Source: Luteimonas sp. YGD11-2 (lineage in GTDB: Bacteria; Pseudomonadota; Gammaproteobacteria; Xanthomonadales; Xanthomonadaceae). From it: a stretch of DNA of 64,000 nucleotides. The translations under genes were made by a program, and so were the position numbers. Within the stretch, counting starts at the first letter, position 1. Each line of letters opens with the position of its first letter. Below the pieces are notes generated by a model that searched no databases, was not told the origin of the DNA, and saw only the letters and a list, made by a program, of their open reading frames with translations. Positions 27,741-38,544 of the stretch are shown here, piece after piece. Location of the stretch: positions 2,666,001 through 2,730,000 of the forward strand of contig NZ_CP035376.1 in NCBI RefSeq assembly GCF_004118975.1, read 5' to 3'.

Positions 27741-27758
27741 GGAAACAACGGTGAGGGC

Positions 27759-28919
27759 TCAGGCAGCGGCAGCGACGGCCTTGCGGGCGCCGTCGTTGAT
27801 GTCGTCGGCCGGGGTGATGGCCAGGCCGGACTCGGCCAGCAGCTTCTTGCCCGCTTCGACGTTGGTGCCTTCCAGGCGCACGATCACCGGCACCTTGACG
27901 TCCACTTCCTTGACCGCGGCGATGATGCCCTCGGCGATCATGTCGCAGCGCACGATGCCGCCGAAGATGTTGACGAAGATCGCCTTCACCTTGTCGGACG
28001 ACAGGATCAGCTTGAACGCCTCGGTCACGCGCTCCTTGGTGGCGCCGCCGCCAACGTCGAGGAAGTTCGCCGGCGAACCGCCGTTGAGCGAGATCACGTC
28101 CATCGTCGCCATCGCCAGGCCCGCACCATTGACCATGCAGCCGATGTTGCCGTCCATGGTCACGTAGTTGAGGTCGTGCTCGCTGGCGCGCACCTCGGCC
28201 TCGTCTTCCTGCGTGGTGTCACGCATGGCGGCGAGGTCCTTGTGGCGGAAGGTGGCGTTGTCGTCGGAATTGACCTTGCCGTCGAGCGCGTACAGATCGC
28301 CCGAGTCGAGGATCGCCAGCGGGTTCAGCTCGACCAGCGCCAGATCCTTCTCGTTGAACAGCCGGTAGAGGCCGCCCATGATCTTCGCCAGCTGGTTGGC
28401 CTGCTTGGCATTGAGGCCGAGCTTGAAGCCGATCTCGCGCGCCTGGTAGGGCTGCAGGCCTTCGACGAAGTCGACGTTCAAGGTCTGGATCTTCTCGGGG
28501 GTCTCGGCCGCGACCTGCTCGATGTCGACGCCGCCTTCGGACGAGGCGATGAAGGTGATCGAACGCGTGCCGCGGTCGACCAGCACCGACAGGTACAGTT
28601 CCTTGGCGATCTCGCCGGCTTCGGTCACCAGCACCAGGTTCACCGGCAGGGCGACGCCCGCCGACTGGTAGGTGGCCATGTTGGTGCCGAGCATGCCCGC
28701 CGCTGCGGCCTTGACGTCATGGGTGGTCTTGCAGAACTTCACGCCGCCGGCCTTGCCGCGGCCGCCTGCGTGGATCTGCGCCTTCACCATCCAGGGGCCG
28801 TTGCCGAGGGCGTTGGCGGCCTCGACGGCTTCATCGGCGGTGGACGCGACGCGCCCGGCCGGCACGGGGATGCCGTAGTCGGCAAACAGCTGCTTGGCCT
28901 GATATTCGTGGAAATTCAT
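27759..28919 (-). CDS. sucC: Succinyl-CoA synthetase (ADP-forming) beta subunit
   Basis: SucC supplies the ATP-grasp nucleotide-binding half of the SucCD complex. The 386-residue product begins [20 protein letters not shown] and contains [32 protein letters not shown] and the subunit-interface motif [10 protein letters not shown]. The ATG at 28919, with AGGA seven bases upstream, is preferred over an in-frame extension. Transcription starts in the 176-base gap to pilS, which is divergent. The sucDC-pilSR neighbourhood is shared with Xanthomonas. Confidence 0.98.
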   Translation of the reverse strand: MNFHEYQAKQLFADYGIPVPAGRVASTADEAVEAANALGNGPWMVKAQIHAGGRGKAGGVKFCKTTHDVKAAAAGMLGTNMATYQSAGVALPVNLVLVTEAGEIAKELYLSVLVDRGTRSITFIASSEGGVDIEQVAAETPEKIQTLNVDFVEGLQPYQAREIGFKLGLNAKQANQLAKIMGGLYRLFNEKDLALVELNPLAILDSGDLYALDGKVNSDDNATFRHKDLAAMRDTTQEDEAEVRASEHDLNYVTMDGNIGCMVNGAGLAMATMDVISLNGGSPANFLDVGGGATKERVTEAFKLILSSDKVKAIFVNIFGGIVRCDMIAEGIIAAVKEVDVKVPVIVRLEGTNVEAGKKLLAESGLAITPADDINDGARKAVAAAA

Positions 28920-29095
28920 GAGGAATCCTGCGTGGGGTGACGGACCGCGCACGACGGATTCGCTGGCCGGAAGGCTGGCGACAGGGGCGCGGGCAGACCG
29001 CCATTCTCGCCGATGCTGCGCTGCGGGGCAAAAGTGAGGGTCGCGATCGGCGCGGTGAATCGGATCGATCGGGCTGACCCTTATCCCGCAGGCGA

Positions 29096-30784
29096 GTGAA
29101 GGGTCGGAAATCGCGCCGCGCAGGCATACCTGGCCGCCCGCCTATACTCGCGACGATCCCGCCCAGGAAGGCGCTTCTGTTCCAGTTGCCCGCCAGCATC
29201 GTCTACACCGACCGCGTCCTGCGACGCGAGCTGCAATTGCTGGCGCTGTACCGCCTGCTCGAGGCGAGCCTGCTGTGCTTGCTGGTGTTCAGCCCGATCG
29301 GCCCGCTGATCGCCGAACCGCACGACGCCAACCTGGCAATCACCGTGGCGCTGGGCGGCCTGCCCGCCGCGTTCGCGCTGTGGCTGTGGACGCGCAGGCC
29401 GGACGCACATCTCGGCGAACTGGCACTGATCGGCGTTGCGGTGGACATCACCCTGGCCCTGCTGATCACCCACGCCCTGCCCACCGCCGGCCCCGGCGTC
29501 GCCCTGCTGCTGCTGACCAACATCGGCGGCGCCGCACTGTTCCTCAAGCTGCGGGTGGCGCTGCTGGTGGCGTTCGCTGCCGCCGCGGCGATGATCGGGG
29601 AATACGTCTGGTCGCAGATCGAGGGCGGTTCCGTGCGGCCACTGGCGGAAGCACTGATGTTCGCGATCAGCTTCATCGCCATCGCGGTGCTGAGCAACCT
29701 GCTGGGCGAGCGCATGCGCGAAAGCCAGGCGCTGGCCGAGCGCCATGGCGAGCACGCCGCCAACCTCGCCGGCCTCAACGAGCTGATCATCCGGCGCATG
29801 CGCACGGGCGTGCTGATCGTCGACGGCCGCGACCGCATCAAGCTGGCCAACGAGGCGGCGACGCTGGTGCTCGGTGGCGAGGACGATGGCGCACTCGATG
29901 GCACCGCGCTGGCCGAACCCGCGCCCGAGCTGGCCGCGCGCCTCGTCAGCTGGCGGCTCGACAACCGCAACGACGAATCCCCCGTTCTCTGCGGCCCCGA
30001 GCGCATCGAGGTGCAACCGCGCTTCATGCGCCTGCTGCCGGGCAGCGACTCGGTGCTGGTGTTCCTCGATGATGCCTCGCTGGTCTCCCGGCGGGCCGAA
30101 TCGCTGACCCTCTCGGCGATGGGCCGCTTCTCGGCCAGCCTGGCGCACGAGATCCGCAACCCGCTGGCGGCGATCAACTACGCCGCGCAGCTGCTGGAGG
30201 AAGCCGAACTCGCCGATGCCGACCGCCGCCTGCTGCAGATCATCAGCCAGCAGTGCCAGCGCACTAACGGCATCGTCGAGAGCGTGCTCGGCCTGGCACG
30301 GCGCGAACGTGCGATGCCCGAGCAGCTGGAACTGGTGGCCGCGGTGCGCCGCTTCATCGCCGATTTCCACCTCACCCTGGCGCCCGAGAACGGCAGCCTG
30401 CAGCAGGCCGGCCGAGATCGCCCCCTCGAAGCCGTGTTCGACCCGCGCCACCTGCAGCAGATCCTCACCGTGCTGGTGCAGAACGCCATCAACCACGGCC
30501 GCCTGCCCGGCGAGATCGCCAGGGTCACGGTGGCGGTCGAGGTGCGCGAGGGCCGCCCGGCGATCGAAGTCACCGACCGTGGCCCGGGCATCCCCGAAGC
30601 AGTGGCATCGCAGATCGGCCGGCCGTTCTTCACCACCTCGGAATACGGCACTGGGCTGGGCCTCTATATCGCCCGCGAACTGGCCAAGGCCAACGGCGCC
30701 ACCCTGGACTACGTGTCGGTGCCGGGCGGCGGCGCCTGCTTCCGCCTGGTGCTGTCGGGACGCAACCCGCTGCTTTCGGCATAA
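29096..30784 (+). CDS. pilS: Sensor histidine kinase PilS
   Basis: PilS is the membrane kinase that controls pilin expression through PilR. About six hydrophobic helices (residues about 45-210) precede a PAS-like segment ([17 protein letters not shown]), a HisKA box ([15 protein letters not shown], phospho-His about residue 351) and a HATPase with TDRGPGIPE and [12 protein letters not shown]. The longest frame starts at a GTG (29096) and yields 562 residues, but the first about 30 residues look non-native; a TTG at 29186, just after AGGAAGG, is a plausible alternative start. A TATACT hexamer at 29143-29148 supports a downstream start. The gene is followed by pilR. Confidence 0.9.
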   Translation: MKGRKSRRAGIPGRPPILATIPPRKALLFQLPASIVYTDRVLRRELQLLALYRLLEASLLCLLVFSPIGPLIAEPHDANLAITVALGGLPAAFALWLWTRRPDAHLGELALIGVAVDITLALLITHALPTAGPGVALLLLTNIGGAALFLKLRVALLVAFAAAAAMIGEYVWSQIEGGSVRPLAEALMFAISFIAIAVLSNLLGERMRESQALAERHGEHAANLAGLNELIIRRMRTGVLIVDGRDRIKLANEAATLVLGGEDDGALDGTALAEPAPELAARLVSWRLDNRNDESPVLCGPERIEVQPRFMRLLPGSDSVLVFLDDASLVSRRAESLTLSAMGRFSASLAHEIRNPLAAINYAAQLLEEAELADADRRLLQIISQQCQRTNGIVESVLGLARRERAMPEQLELVAAVRRFIADFHLTLAPENGSLQQAGRDRPLEAVFDPRHLQQILTVLVQNAINHGRLPGEIARVTVAVEVREGRPAIEVTDRGPGIPEAVASQIGRPFFTTSEYGTGLGLYIARELAKANGATLDYVSVPGGGACFRLVLSGRNPLLSA

Positions 30785-30946
30785 TTGGTCACCTATTGAC
30801 CTGCGCGGGCAAAAGCCGGCGCCGCCGCACCGATGCGGACGCCCCTCACATCGCCACTGCCAGGGCGCGTGAGCCCCTGCAGGCGCGGCCCATCCCCATT
30901 CCCCAACCGCATGGATCGCGGCCAGGCAACCCAACGAGGATCCCCG

Positions 30947-32392
<1,446 letters not shown>

Positions 32393-32395
32393 AGA

Positions 32396-32434
32396 TTAAA
32401 TTGCATTTAACCGGCCTCAAGCGTAATTTAATTT
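32396..32434 (+). promoter_or_regulatory. AT-rich hipBA promoter/operator with palindrome
   Basis: TTAAATTGCATTTAA (32396-32410) is a palindrome with 6-base arms, and TAATTTAATTT follows at 32424-32434, striking in this GC-rich DNA. TTGCAT (32401-32406), 17 bases and TAATTT (32424-32429) can serve as -35 and -10. Transcription would then start about 2 bases before the hipB ATG, and no Shine-Dalgarno is present, pointing to a leaderless mRNA. The palindrome is a good candidate HipB operator for autoregulation. Confidence 0.6.
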
Positions 32435-32437
32435 CGC

Positions 32438-32746
32438 ATGGCCAAGCGGACACCCCCAGTGATGCCCCGTGCCCAGCGGCAGATCCAACGGCTGGGCGCG
32501 CGCCTGCGCGCGGCGCGGATGCGGCGTGGGATGACGCAGGGCGAACTCGCGACGCGCGTTGGCGTCAGCGTCCCCACGATCGGCAAGTTGGAAGCGGGCG
32601 ATTCGTCCACGAGTTTCTCCACTGTGTGGCGCGTGCTTGCGGTGCTTGGGCTGGAGGCCGACATCGACAAGCTGGCCCAGGACGATCCGCTGGGGCGGGA
32701 ACTCCAGGACAACCGTCTGCGGCGCCCGGGGGGTGGGCCCCGATGA
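32438..32746 (+). CDS. hipB: HipB-like antitoxin (XRE-family helix-turn-helix)
   Basis: The 102-residue protein has an N-terminal basic arm and an XRE/Cro helix-turn-helix at about residues 18-75 (LRAARMRRGMTQGELATRVGVSVPTIGKLEAGD). HipB proteins bind operators upstream of their own operon and neutralise the HipA kinase by complex formation. The stop overlaps the hipA start by ATGA, as usual for these pairs. It lies directly after pilR, within what is otherwise a type IV pilus locus, so the pair is probably an insertion. No ribosome-binding site is visible. Confidence 0.88.
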   Translation: MAKRTPPVMPRAQRQIQRLGARLRAARMRRGMTQGELATRVGVSVPTIGKLEAGDSSTSFSTVWRVLAVLGLEADIDKLAQDDPLGRELQDNRLRRPGGGPR

Positions 32747-34029
32747 CCCCGGCCACGCGATCCAGCGAAGACATCACGATGGTCGAGGTCTGGCTCGACG
32801 ACGCCACCCTGGGTGGCCCCGCGCTGGTGGGGCAACTGAACCGCCGCCCCAGCCGGACCGGCGACACCATCGATTTCACCTACGCTCCGGGCTGGCTGGA
32901 AAGCGCTCCGCCCCACCGCAGGTTTCCGTTGGATCCACAGCTCCTCCTCGGCCCTGGCGCGAAGCGTGCCCGTGCCGGCGCCGCCAGCCTGACCGGCGCG
33001 TTCCTGGACTGCTCCCCCGACCGCTGGGGCAAGATCCTGATGGACCGCCGTGAAGTGATCGCCGCACGTGCGGAGGATCGGCGACCCCGCACCCTGCGCC
33101 ACTGGGACTACCTCCTCGGTGTCAATGACGAGTCCAGGATGGGCGCACTGCGCCTGCGCACGCCGGACGGTCCATACCTGGACGACGACGTGCTGAGCGC
33201 TCCGCCCATGACCGAACTCCGACAACTGGAAGCGATCGCACGCCGCATGGAGCAGGGCGACACGGCCGCCGACGGGCAGGAAGCGGCGTGGATCCGGCAA
33301 CTGGTGGCGCCCGGCGCCTCGCTCGGCGGCGCGAGACCGAAGGCCGGGGCGCGCGACGCGGCCGGATCGCTGTGGATGGCGAAGTTTCCATCCGCGGAGG
33401 ATCGTCGTGACGTCGGCCTGTGGGAATACATCGCCCATCGCCTGGCACTTCAGGCCGGCATCGTCATGTCGCAGGCCATGCCGATGCGGCTGTCCGGGCA
33501 CGGCACGACCTATGCCGTCCAGCGCTTCGACCGGACACGGACAGGTCAGCGGCGCGCCTATGCCTCGGCCTTCACCCTGCTGGACGTGGACGACAGCGAA
33601 GGCAGCAGTTATCTGGACCTGGTGGAGACCATCGAGCATCAAAACGTGCCGGACGCGATCGAGGAAGACCTGCACGCACTGTTCCGCCGTGTCGCCTTCA
33701 ACGTGCTGGTCGGCAACCGCGACGACCACCTGCGCAACCACGGTTTCCTCCGCGCGCCCGGTGGCTGGCGGCTCTCCCCGGCGTTCGACGTGAACCCCAA
33801 CCCCGACAAGGACGTCCATGTGCTGGCCATCGGCGCCGACGACCCCACCCCGGACAGCCGCCTGCTGCTCGAGGTGCACGACTTCTACCGTCTTCAAGGA
33901 GCACGGGCCCGCGAGATCCTGGATGAGGTGCGCCACGCGGTCCGGCCCTGGCAGGAGGAGGCCAGACGCTGCGGTGCAAGGGCTGCTGAAGTCTCCGCAA
34001 TGGTCGGCGTGATCGATCCGGAGCGCTGA
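32743..34029 (+). CDS. hipA: HipA-like serine/threonine kinase toxin
   Basis: HipA kinases inhibit translation, in E. coli by phosphorylating glutamyl-tRNA synthetase, and can induce dormancy. The 428-residue protein has a Couple_hipA N-terminal region (about 12-115), a Gly-rich loop with GASLGGARPKAG near residue 191 (matching the autophosphorylated loop of E. coli HipA), the ATP-binding lysine in SLWMAKFPS, the catalytic GNRDDHLRNHGF near residue 324 and the metal-binding SPAFDVNP near 346. All key kinase residues appear intact. It overlaps hipB and is followed 2 bases later by a small membrane-protein gene. The target is not knowable from sequence. Confidence 0.9.
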   Translation: MTPATRSSEDITMVEVWLDDATLGGPALVGQLNRRPSRTGDTIDFTYAPGWLESAPPHRRFPLDPQLLLGPGAKRARAGAASLTGAFLDCSPDRWGKILMDRREVIAARAEDRRPRTLRHWDYLLGVNDESRMGALRLRTPDGPYLDDDVLSAPPMTELRQLEAIARRMEQGDTAADGQEAAWIRQLVAPGASLGGARPKAGARDAAGSLWMAKFPSAEDRRDVGLWEYIAHRLALQAGIVMSQAMPMRLSGHGTTYAVQRFDRTRTGQRRAYASAFTLLDVDDSEGSSYLDLVETIEHQNVPDAIEEDLHALFRRVAFNVLVGNRDDHLRNHGFLRAPGGWRLSPAFDVNPNPDKDVHVLAIGADDPTPDSRLLLEVHDFYRLQGARAREILDEVRHAVRPWQEEARRCGARAAEVSAMVGVIDPER

Positions 34030-34031
34030 CG

Positions 34032-34304
34032 GTGAAGCGGATCGCCGCCCTCGTCACCCTCGCCAACCTCCTCGGGTACCTCGCCCTGATGCAGGTCGAG
34101 CCCCGCTACAGCCTGCTCCAGCCGCGCGGCGGCCTGCTCACCTTCGGCATCTCCTTAGCCATCGCCTGGGTCGGCCTCATCGTCGCCAGCCGCGACGACC
34201 TGCCGCTGGACCGTCGCTTCCAGTACGCCGCCGCTGCGTGGATATGGCTGCTCGTGCAAAGCTTCGGTCTCGGCTACATCTACTGGAAGGCGGTTTCGCC
34301 CTGA
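34032..34304 (+). CDS. Small membrane protein of unknown function, coupled to hipA
   Basis: Starts at GTG with GGAG eight bases upstream, inside the 3' end of hipA, and only 2 bases after the hipA stop. The 90-residue product has three hydrophobic segments (about 4-21, 33-51 and 65-86) and almost no soluble domain. I do not recognise the family. Position and ribosome-binding site suggest it is translated from the hipBA message; it could be an accessory of the toxin pair or an unrelated leftover of the insertion. Confidence 0.6.
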   Translation: MKRIAALVTLANLLGYLALMQVEPRYSLLQPRGGLLTFGISLAIAWVGLIVASRDDLPLDRRFQYAAAAWIWLLVQSFGLGYIYWKAVSP

Positions 34305-34458
34305 GGATCTGCGGTCGCGCGGCACCGAGGCACACCCAACCTTTCGCGTCACTTCGAACCCTCGAACTGACGCGTCGCGTCACCCCGACTCGTTCCGGCA
34401 ATCCCATTCTGTGACCCCACCCGGCAAAACCTGCCACTCAGGGGATCCCCGACAGGGT

Positions 34459-34474
34459 TGGCACGCGAGTTGCG
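34459..34474 (+). promoter_or_regulatory. Sigma-54 promoter of pilA
   Basis: TGGCACGCGAGTTGCG matches the -24/-12 consensus TGGCAC-N5-TTGCW except for the last base, with the GG and GC dinucleotides at the required spacing. It predicts transcription from about 34485 and a leader of about 90 bases before the pilA ATG. PilR, encoded in this window, is the expected activator, with its sites presumably in 34305-34458. Confidence 0.88.
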
Positions 34475-34574
34475 TAGATCATGAGGCACGTGCGGGACGT
34501 CGCACGGCTGCCAACGGACCCGGCACCCGCCGCCCACCGGCACGTGAGTTCAAATCACTCCTAGGGGATACACC

Positions 34575-35006
34575 ATGAAGAAGATGCAGAAGGGCTTCAC
34601 GCTGATCGAACTGATGATCGTCGTCGCGATCATCGCCATCCTGGCCGCCATCGCGCTGCCGGCTTACCAGGACTACGTGGCTCGTGCGCAGGCGAGCGAA
34701 GCACTGACCGCTACGGCTGGCGTGCGTGCTGACTTGGGCGTTGAACTTGCAGAGAATGACGCGTTTCCTGCTGCTGGTAGTCCGATTCACGCCGCCACCT
34801 TGCTCCTTGATGGCAAGTACTTCGCCCCGGGCGGAGCGGTTCTGGGCGGGGGCAATGGCGTCATCACTGTTACGTTTAATGATGGTGCGCTCGACACCCA
34901 AGCTATGACCATTACGCCGAACCTGTCCGCCACTGGTGACCAGATCGCAAGCTGGACCTGTGCAGGCCTGACTAAGCCGAACCATATCCCGTCCGGCTGC
35001 CGCTAA
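34575..35006 (+). CDS. pilA: Major type IV pilin PilA
   Basis: The 143-residue prepilin starts [20 protein letters not shown]: a six-residue basic leader, PilD cleavage after Gly, Phe1 and Glu5, then the hydrophobic helix with the [12 protein letters not shown] continuation. Two cysteines near the C-terminus (SWTCAG and SGCR) form the D-loop. The codon choice after the conserved N-terminus is less GC-rich than neighbours, common for pilins under diversifying exchange. It has its own sigma-54 promoter and intrinsic terminator, so it is a single-gene transcript. Only one pilA copy is present here, whereas Xanthomonas often has two in tandem. Confidence 0.97.
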   Translation: MKKMQKGFTLIELMIVVAIIAILAAIALPAYQDYVARAQASEALTATAGVRADLGVELAENDAFPAAGSPIHAATLLLDGKYFAPGGAVLGGGNGVITVTFNDGALDTQAMTITPNLSATGDQIASWTCAGLTKPNHIPSGCR

Positions 35007-35054
35007 TCATTAGCGACTAGCCAGCGGAGAACATCCTTCCGGCTTTCAACATGG

Positions 35055-35082
35055 ACCCCGGCTTCTGCCGGGGTTTTTGTTT
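35055..35082 (+). terminator. Intrinsic terminator of pilA
   Basis: ACCCCGGC / GCCGGGGT stem with TTCT loop followed by a TTTTTGTTT run, about 50 bases after the pilA stop. A strong terminator, consistent with abundant monocistronic pilin mRNA. Confidence 0.92.
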
Positions 35083-35322
35083 GTTCGATCTGTACGGTGT
35101 GATCTGGTCCACGACCCCTATTTTTTCCCGCTTCGCGTTCTCGCCTCGCGGCAATGACCGGGCTATTGATCAGAATTGAATCAGCTCACTGCGACCCCGA
35201 GAGTCGGGTTCAGATGACGACGAATGTCTCGAATCTCGAATCCGCTGGTCGCGCCGGCCAATCGAGACTGACTCAGCTTTGCCCTTGCGCTAAAGTCGCG
35301 TCAGTCTGCAGGGAACATTCAC
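35083..35322. other. Gene-free stretch upstream of pilB
   Basis: About 240 bases without a credible gene. It is less GC-rich than its surroundings. A TAAAGT hexamer lies near 35289 and could be a -10 element for pilB, but no good -35 is paired with it. AGGGAA near 35310 acts as the pilB ribosome-binding site. Nothing else is seen. Confidence 0.4.
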
Positions 35323-37044
35323 ATGAGCGCAGTTGTCTCCGCCAACCTTGTCGGCATCACCGGCATCGCCCGCCGTCTTGTGATGGATGGCGCGCTCGAC
35401 GAGGCGACCGCCCGTGAGGCACTCGACCGAGCTTCAGCCGAGCGCAAGCACGTCAGCGCCTGGCTGCGTGAGAATCGCAAGATCACCGGCGCCCAGTTGG
35501 CAGCCGCGAACTCCATCGAGTTCGGCATGCCGCTGTTCGACCCCGCCGCGATGAATGCGGGCGAAAGCGCGGTGAAGCTGGTCAAGGACGAGCTGTTGCG
35601 CAAGCACTGCGTGCTGCCGCTGTTCAAGCGTGGCGGCAAGCTCTTCGTGGGCACGGCAGACCCGACCGACACCCGGGCGCTGGACGAAATCAAGTTCCAC
35701 ACCAACCTGGTTGTGGAGCCGATCCTGGTGGATGAGGAAGTGCTGCGGCGCACCCTCGACCTGTGGCTCGAGGCCAACGACAGCTTTGGCGACGCGCTCG
35801 AAGATGCGGAAGGACTCGAAAGCCTGGACGTGGGCGGCGACGAGGACGGCCGCCCCGACACCGTGGCCGACGGCAAGGACGACACCCCGATCGTCAAGTT
35901 CGTCAACAAGGTACTGGTGGATGCGATCCGCAAGGGTGCATCCGACATCCACTTCGAGCCCTACGAGGATGATTACCGGGTGCGGCTGCGCATCGACGGC
36001 ATCCTCAAGCAGGCGGCGAAGATGCCCGTCAAGCTCAACGGGCGGATCACGGCGCGCCTGAAGGTGATGGCGCAGCTGGACATCGCCGAGAAGCGCGTGC
36101 CGCAGGATGGGCGCATCAAATTGAACCTGTCCAAGACCAAGCAGATCGATTTCCGTGTCAGCACCCTGCCCACCCTGTTCGGCGAGAAGGTGGTGCTGCG
36201 TATCCTCGACGGCAGCGCGGCGAAGCTGGGCATCGAGAAGCTGGGCTACGAGCCCGACCAGCAGAAGCTGTTCATGGATGCGGTGCACAAGCCCTACGGC
36301 ATGGTGCTGGTGACCGGCCCGACCGGCTCGGGCAAGACCGTGTCGCTGTACACGGCGCTGGGCATCCTCAACGACGAGCAGCGCAATATCTCCACCGTCG
36401 AGGATCCGGTGGAAATCCGCCTGCCCGGCGTGAACCAGGTGCAGCAGAACACCAAGCGCGGCATGACCTTTGCCGCGGCGCTGCGCTCGTTCCTGCGCCA
36501 GGACCCGGACATCATCATGGTCGGCGAAATCCGCGACCTGGAAACCGCCGAGATCGCAGTGAAGGCGGCCCAGACCGGCCATATGGTGCTGTCGACGCTG
36601 CACACCAACGATGCGCCGCAGACCATTGCGCGCCTGATGAACATGGGGATCGCGCCGTACAACATCACCTCTTCGGTGACGCTGGTGATCGCACAGCGCC
36701 TGGCGCGGCGGCTCTGCGAGAAGTGCAAGAAGCCGATCGACCTGCCGGAGAACGCACTGCTGGCGGAGGGGTTCACAGCGGACGAGATCCATGCGGGCCT
36801 GAAGCTGTTCGACGCCGGCAGCTGCGACGACTGCACCAATGGCTACAAGGGCCGGACCGGCATCTACCAGGTGATGCCCATGAATGAGGAGATCCAGGCC
36901 ATCGTGCTGGCGGGCGGCAATGCGCTGGAGATCGCGGAGGCGTCAAAGCGGTCCGGGGTGCGGGATCTGCGGCAGTCGGCCCTGTTGAAGGTGAAGCAGG
37001 GGGTGACCAGCCTGGCGGAGATCAATCGGGTGACGAAGGACTGA
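35323..37044 (+). CDS. pilB: Type IV pilus extension ATPase PilB
   Basis: PilB is the cytoplasmic hexameric motor that drives pilin polymerisation. The 573-residue GspE-type protein has an N-terminal MshEN-like domain (about 1-150), Walker A GPTGSGKT, the Asp box (STVEDPVEIRLPGVNQ), Walker B/His box (DPDIIMVGEIRDLETAEIA, STLHTNDAPQT) and the tetracysteine zinc motif CEKCKKP...CDDCTNGYKGRTG. All catalytic elements are intact. It precedes pilC, from which it is separated by 191 bases containing a palindromic repeat. The retraction ATPase pilT is not in the window. Confidence 0.98.
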   Translation: MSAVVSANLVGITGIARRLVMDGALDEATAREALDRASAERKHVSAWLRENRKITGAQLAAANSIEFGMPLFDPAAMNAGESAVKLVKDELLRKHCVLPLFKRGGKLFVGTADPTDTRALDEIKFHTNLVVEPILVDEEVLRRTLDLWLEANDSFGDALEDAEGLESLDVGGDEDGRPDTVADGKDDTPIVKFVNKVLVDAIRKGASDIHFEPYEDDYRVRLRIDGILKQAAKMPVKLNGRITARLKVMAQLDIAEKRVPQDGRIKLNLSKTKQIDFRVSTLPTLFGEKVVLRILDGSAAKLGIEKLGYEPDQQKLFMDAVHKPYGMVLVTGPTGSGKTVSLYTALGILNDEQRNISTVEDPVEIRLPGVNQVQQNTKRGMTFAAALRSFLRQDPDIIMVGEIRDLETAEIAVKAAQTGHMVLSTLHTNDAPQTIARLMNMGIAPYNITSSVTLVIAQRLARRLCEKCKKPIDLPENALLAEGFTADEIHAGLKLFDAGSCDDCTNGYKGRTGIYQVMPMNEEIQAIVLAGGNALEIAEASKRSGVRDLRQSALLKVKQGVTSLAEINRVTKD

Positions 37045-37053
37045 GCCAGGAGC

Positions 37054-37103
37054 GCCCTCACCCGCCCCTTTGGGGCACCCTCTCCCGTTGAACGGGAGAG
37101 GGG
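37054..37103. repeat. Palindromic repeat, copy E, between pilB and pilC
   Basis: GCCCTCACCCGCCCCTTTGG followed by GGCACCCTCTCCCGTT and the inverted AACGGGAGAGGG. Same architecture as copies A and D but with a different stem sequence, 10 bases after the pilB stop. Confidence 0.8.
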
Positions 37104-37235
37104 CAAAGGCGGGGGCGAAGCCGCGGGTGATGCAAAGGCTGCCGGGCGTCACAGTGGGAAATTCCGCACGGGGCCGCGACGCGCTACCATGCGGGCGTTA
37201 CCCGGCCCGGGGAGGCCGGTCAAGGGGATAAGCCG

Positions 37236-38507
37236 ATGTCCGTGACCCGATCCGCCGCCAAGTCCGCGGCCCGCAAGCCCGTGTCGCCCGGTCGCCAGGG
37301 CGTGACCCTGGAGACGTTCGTCTGGGAGGGCACCGACAAGCGCGGCAAGAAGATGAAGGGCGAGCAGTCGGCGAAGAACGCCAACCTGCTGAAGGCCGAG
37401 CTGCGCAGGCAGGGTATCAGCCCGGGCGTGGTCAGGCCGAAGAAGAAGCCGCTGTTCGGCGGGACCGGCAAGAAGATCACCCCGAAGGACATCGCGGTGT
37501 TCAGCCGGCAGATCGCCACGATGATCAAGTCGGGCGTGCCGATCGTGCAGGCCCTGGAGATCATCGGCAACGGGCACAAGAACCCCAAGATGGCCGACAT
37601 GATCAACGCCATCCGTGTCGACATCGAAAACGGCACCGCGTTTGCCGAGGCGCTGGGCAAATACCCGGTGCAGTTCGACGAACTCACCCGCAACCTGGTA
37701 CGCGTGGGCGAATCCGCCGGTGTTCTGGAGACAGTGCTCGACAGCATTGCTTCCTACAAGGAAAACATCGAGACCCTGAAGGGCAAGATCAAGAAGGCGC
37801 TCTTCTATCCCATAACGGTCATCGCCGTCGCGATCATCGTCAGCGCGATCCTCTTGATCTTTGTGGTGCCGCAGTTTGAATCGGTGTTCTCCAATTTTGG
37901 CGCTGAACTTCCTGCTTTCACCCAGATGATCGTCGCCGCCAGCCGCTTCATGGTGGCGTACTGGTGGTTGATCCTCGGCATCGTGCTGGCAGCAGTCTTC
38001 GGCTTCATCTACGCCTACAAGCGCTCGCCATCCCTGCAGCACGGCATGGACCGCTTCGTACTGAAGATTCCGGTGATCGGCCAGATCATGCACAACTCTG
38101 CCATCGCCCGTTTCAGCCGTACGCTGGCGACCACCTTCAAGGCAGGTGTGCCACTGGTGGAGGCGCTCGAATCCGTCGCCGGTGCGACCGGCAACATGGT
38201 CTACGAAAAGGCCACCTGGCTGATCCGCGACGATGTCTCCGTCGGCTACCCGATGAACATGGCGATGAAGCAGGTCAACCTGTTCCCGCACATGGTGGTG
38301 CAGATGACCGCGATCGGTGAGGAAGCCGGCGCGCTCGACACCATGCTGTTCAAGGTGGCGGATTTCTACGAGGAAGAGGTCAACAACGCGGTCGATGCAC
38401 TGGCCAGCCTGATCGAGCCGATGATCATGATCTTCATCGGCGTGGTCGTCGGCGGCATGGTCATTGGCATGTACCTGCCGATCTTCAAGCTGGCGGCCGT
38501 GGTCTGA
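37236..38507 (+). CDS. pilC: Type IV pilus inner-membrane platform protein PilC
   Basis: PilC is the polytopic platform that couples the PilB/PilT motors to pilin insertion. The 423-residue protein shows two T2SSF domains in tandem: the first around ITPKDIAVFSRQIATMIKSGVPIVQAL, the second around FSRTLATTFKAGVPLVEALESVAG, each followed by GESAG or GEEAG motifs, and three transmembrane helices (about 195-220, 235-260, 385-410). A basic Ala/Lys-rich N-terminus precedes the first domain. Gene order pilB-pilC-pilD is standard. Confidence 0.98.
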   Translation: MSVTRSAAKSAARKPVSPGRQGVTLETFVWEGTDKRGKKMKGEQSAKNANLLKAELRRQGISPGVVRPKKKPLFGGTGKKITPKDIAVFSRQIATMIKSGVPIVQALEIIGNGHKNPKMADMINAIRVDIENGTAFAEALGKYPVQFDELTRNLVRVGESAGVLETVLDSIASYKENIETLKGKIKKALFYPITVIAVAIIVSAILLIFVVPQFESVFSNFGAELPAFTQMIVAASRFMVAYWWLILGIVLAAVFGFIYAYKRSPSLQHGMDRFVLKIPVIGQIMHNSAIARFSRTLATTFKAGVPLVEALESVAGATGNMVYEKATWLIRDDVSVGYPMNMAMKQVNLFPHMVVQMTAIGEEAGALDTMLFKVADFYEEEVNNAVDALASLIEPMIMIFIGVVVGGMVIGMYLPIFKLAAVV

Positions 38508-38544
38508 TCCGCAGCCGCTAGCCCGCTCCTCTAGAATCCTGCGC

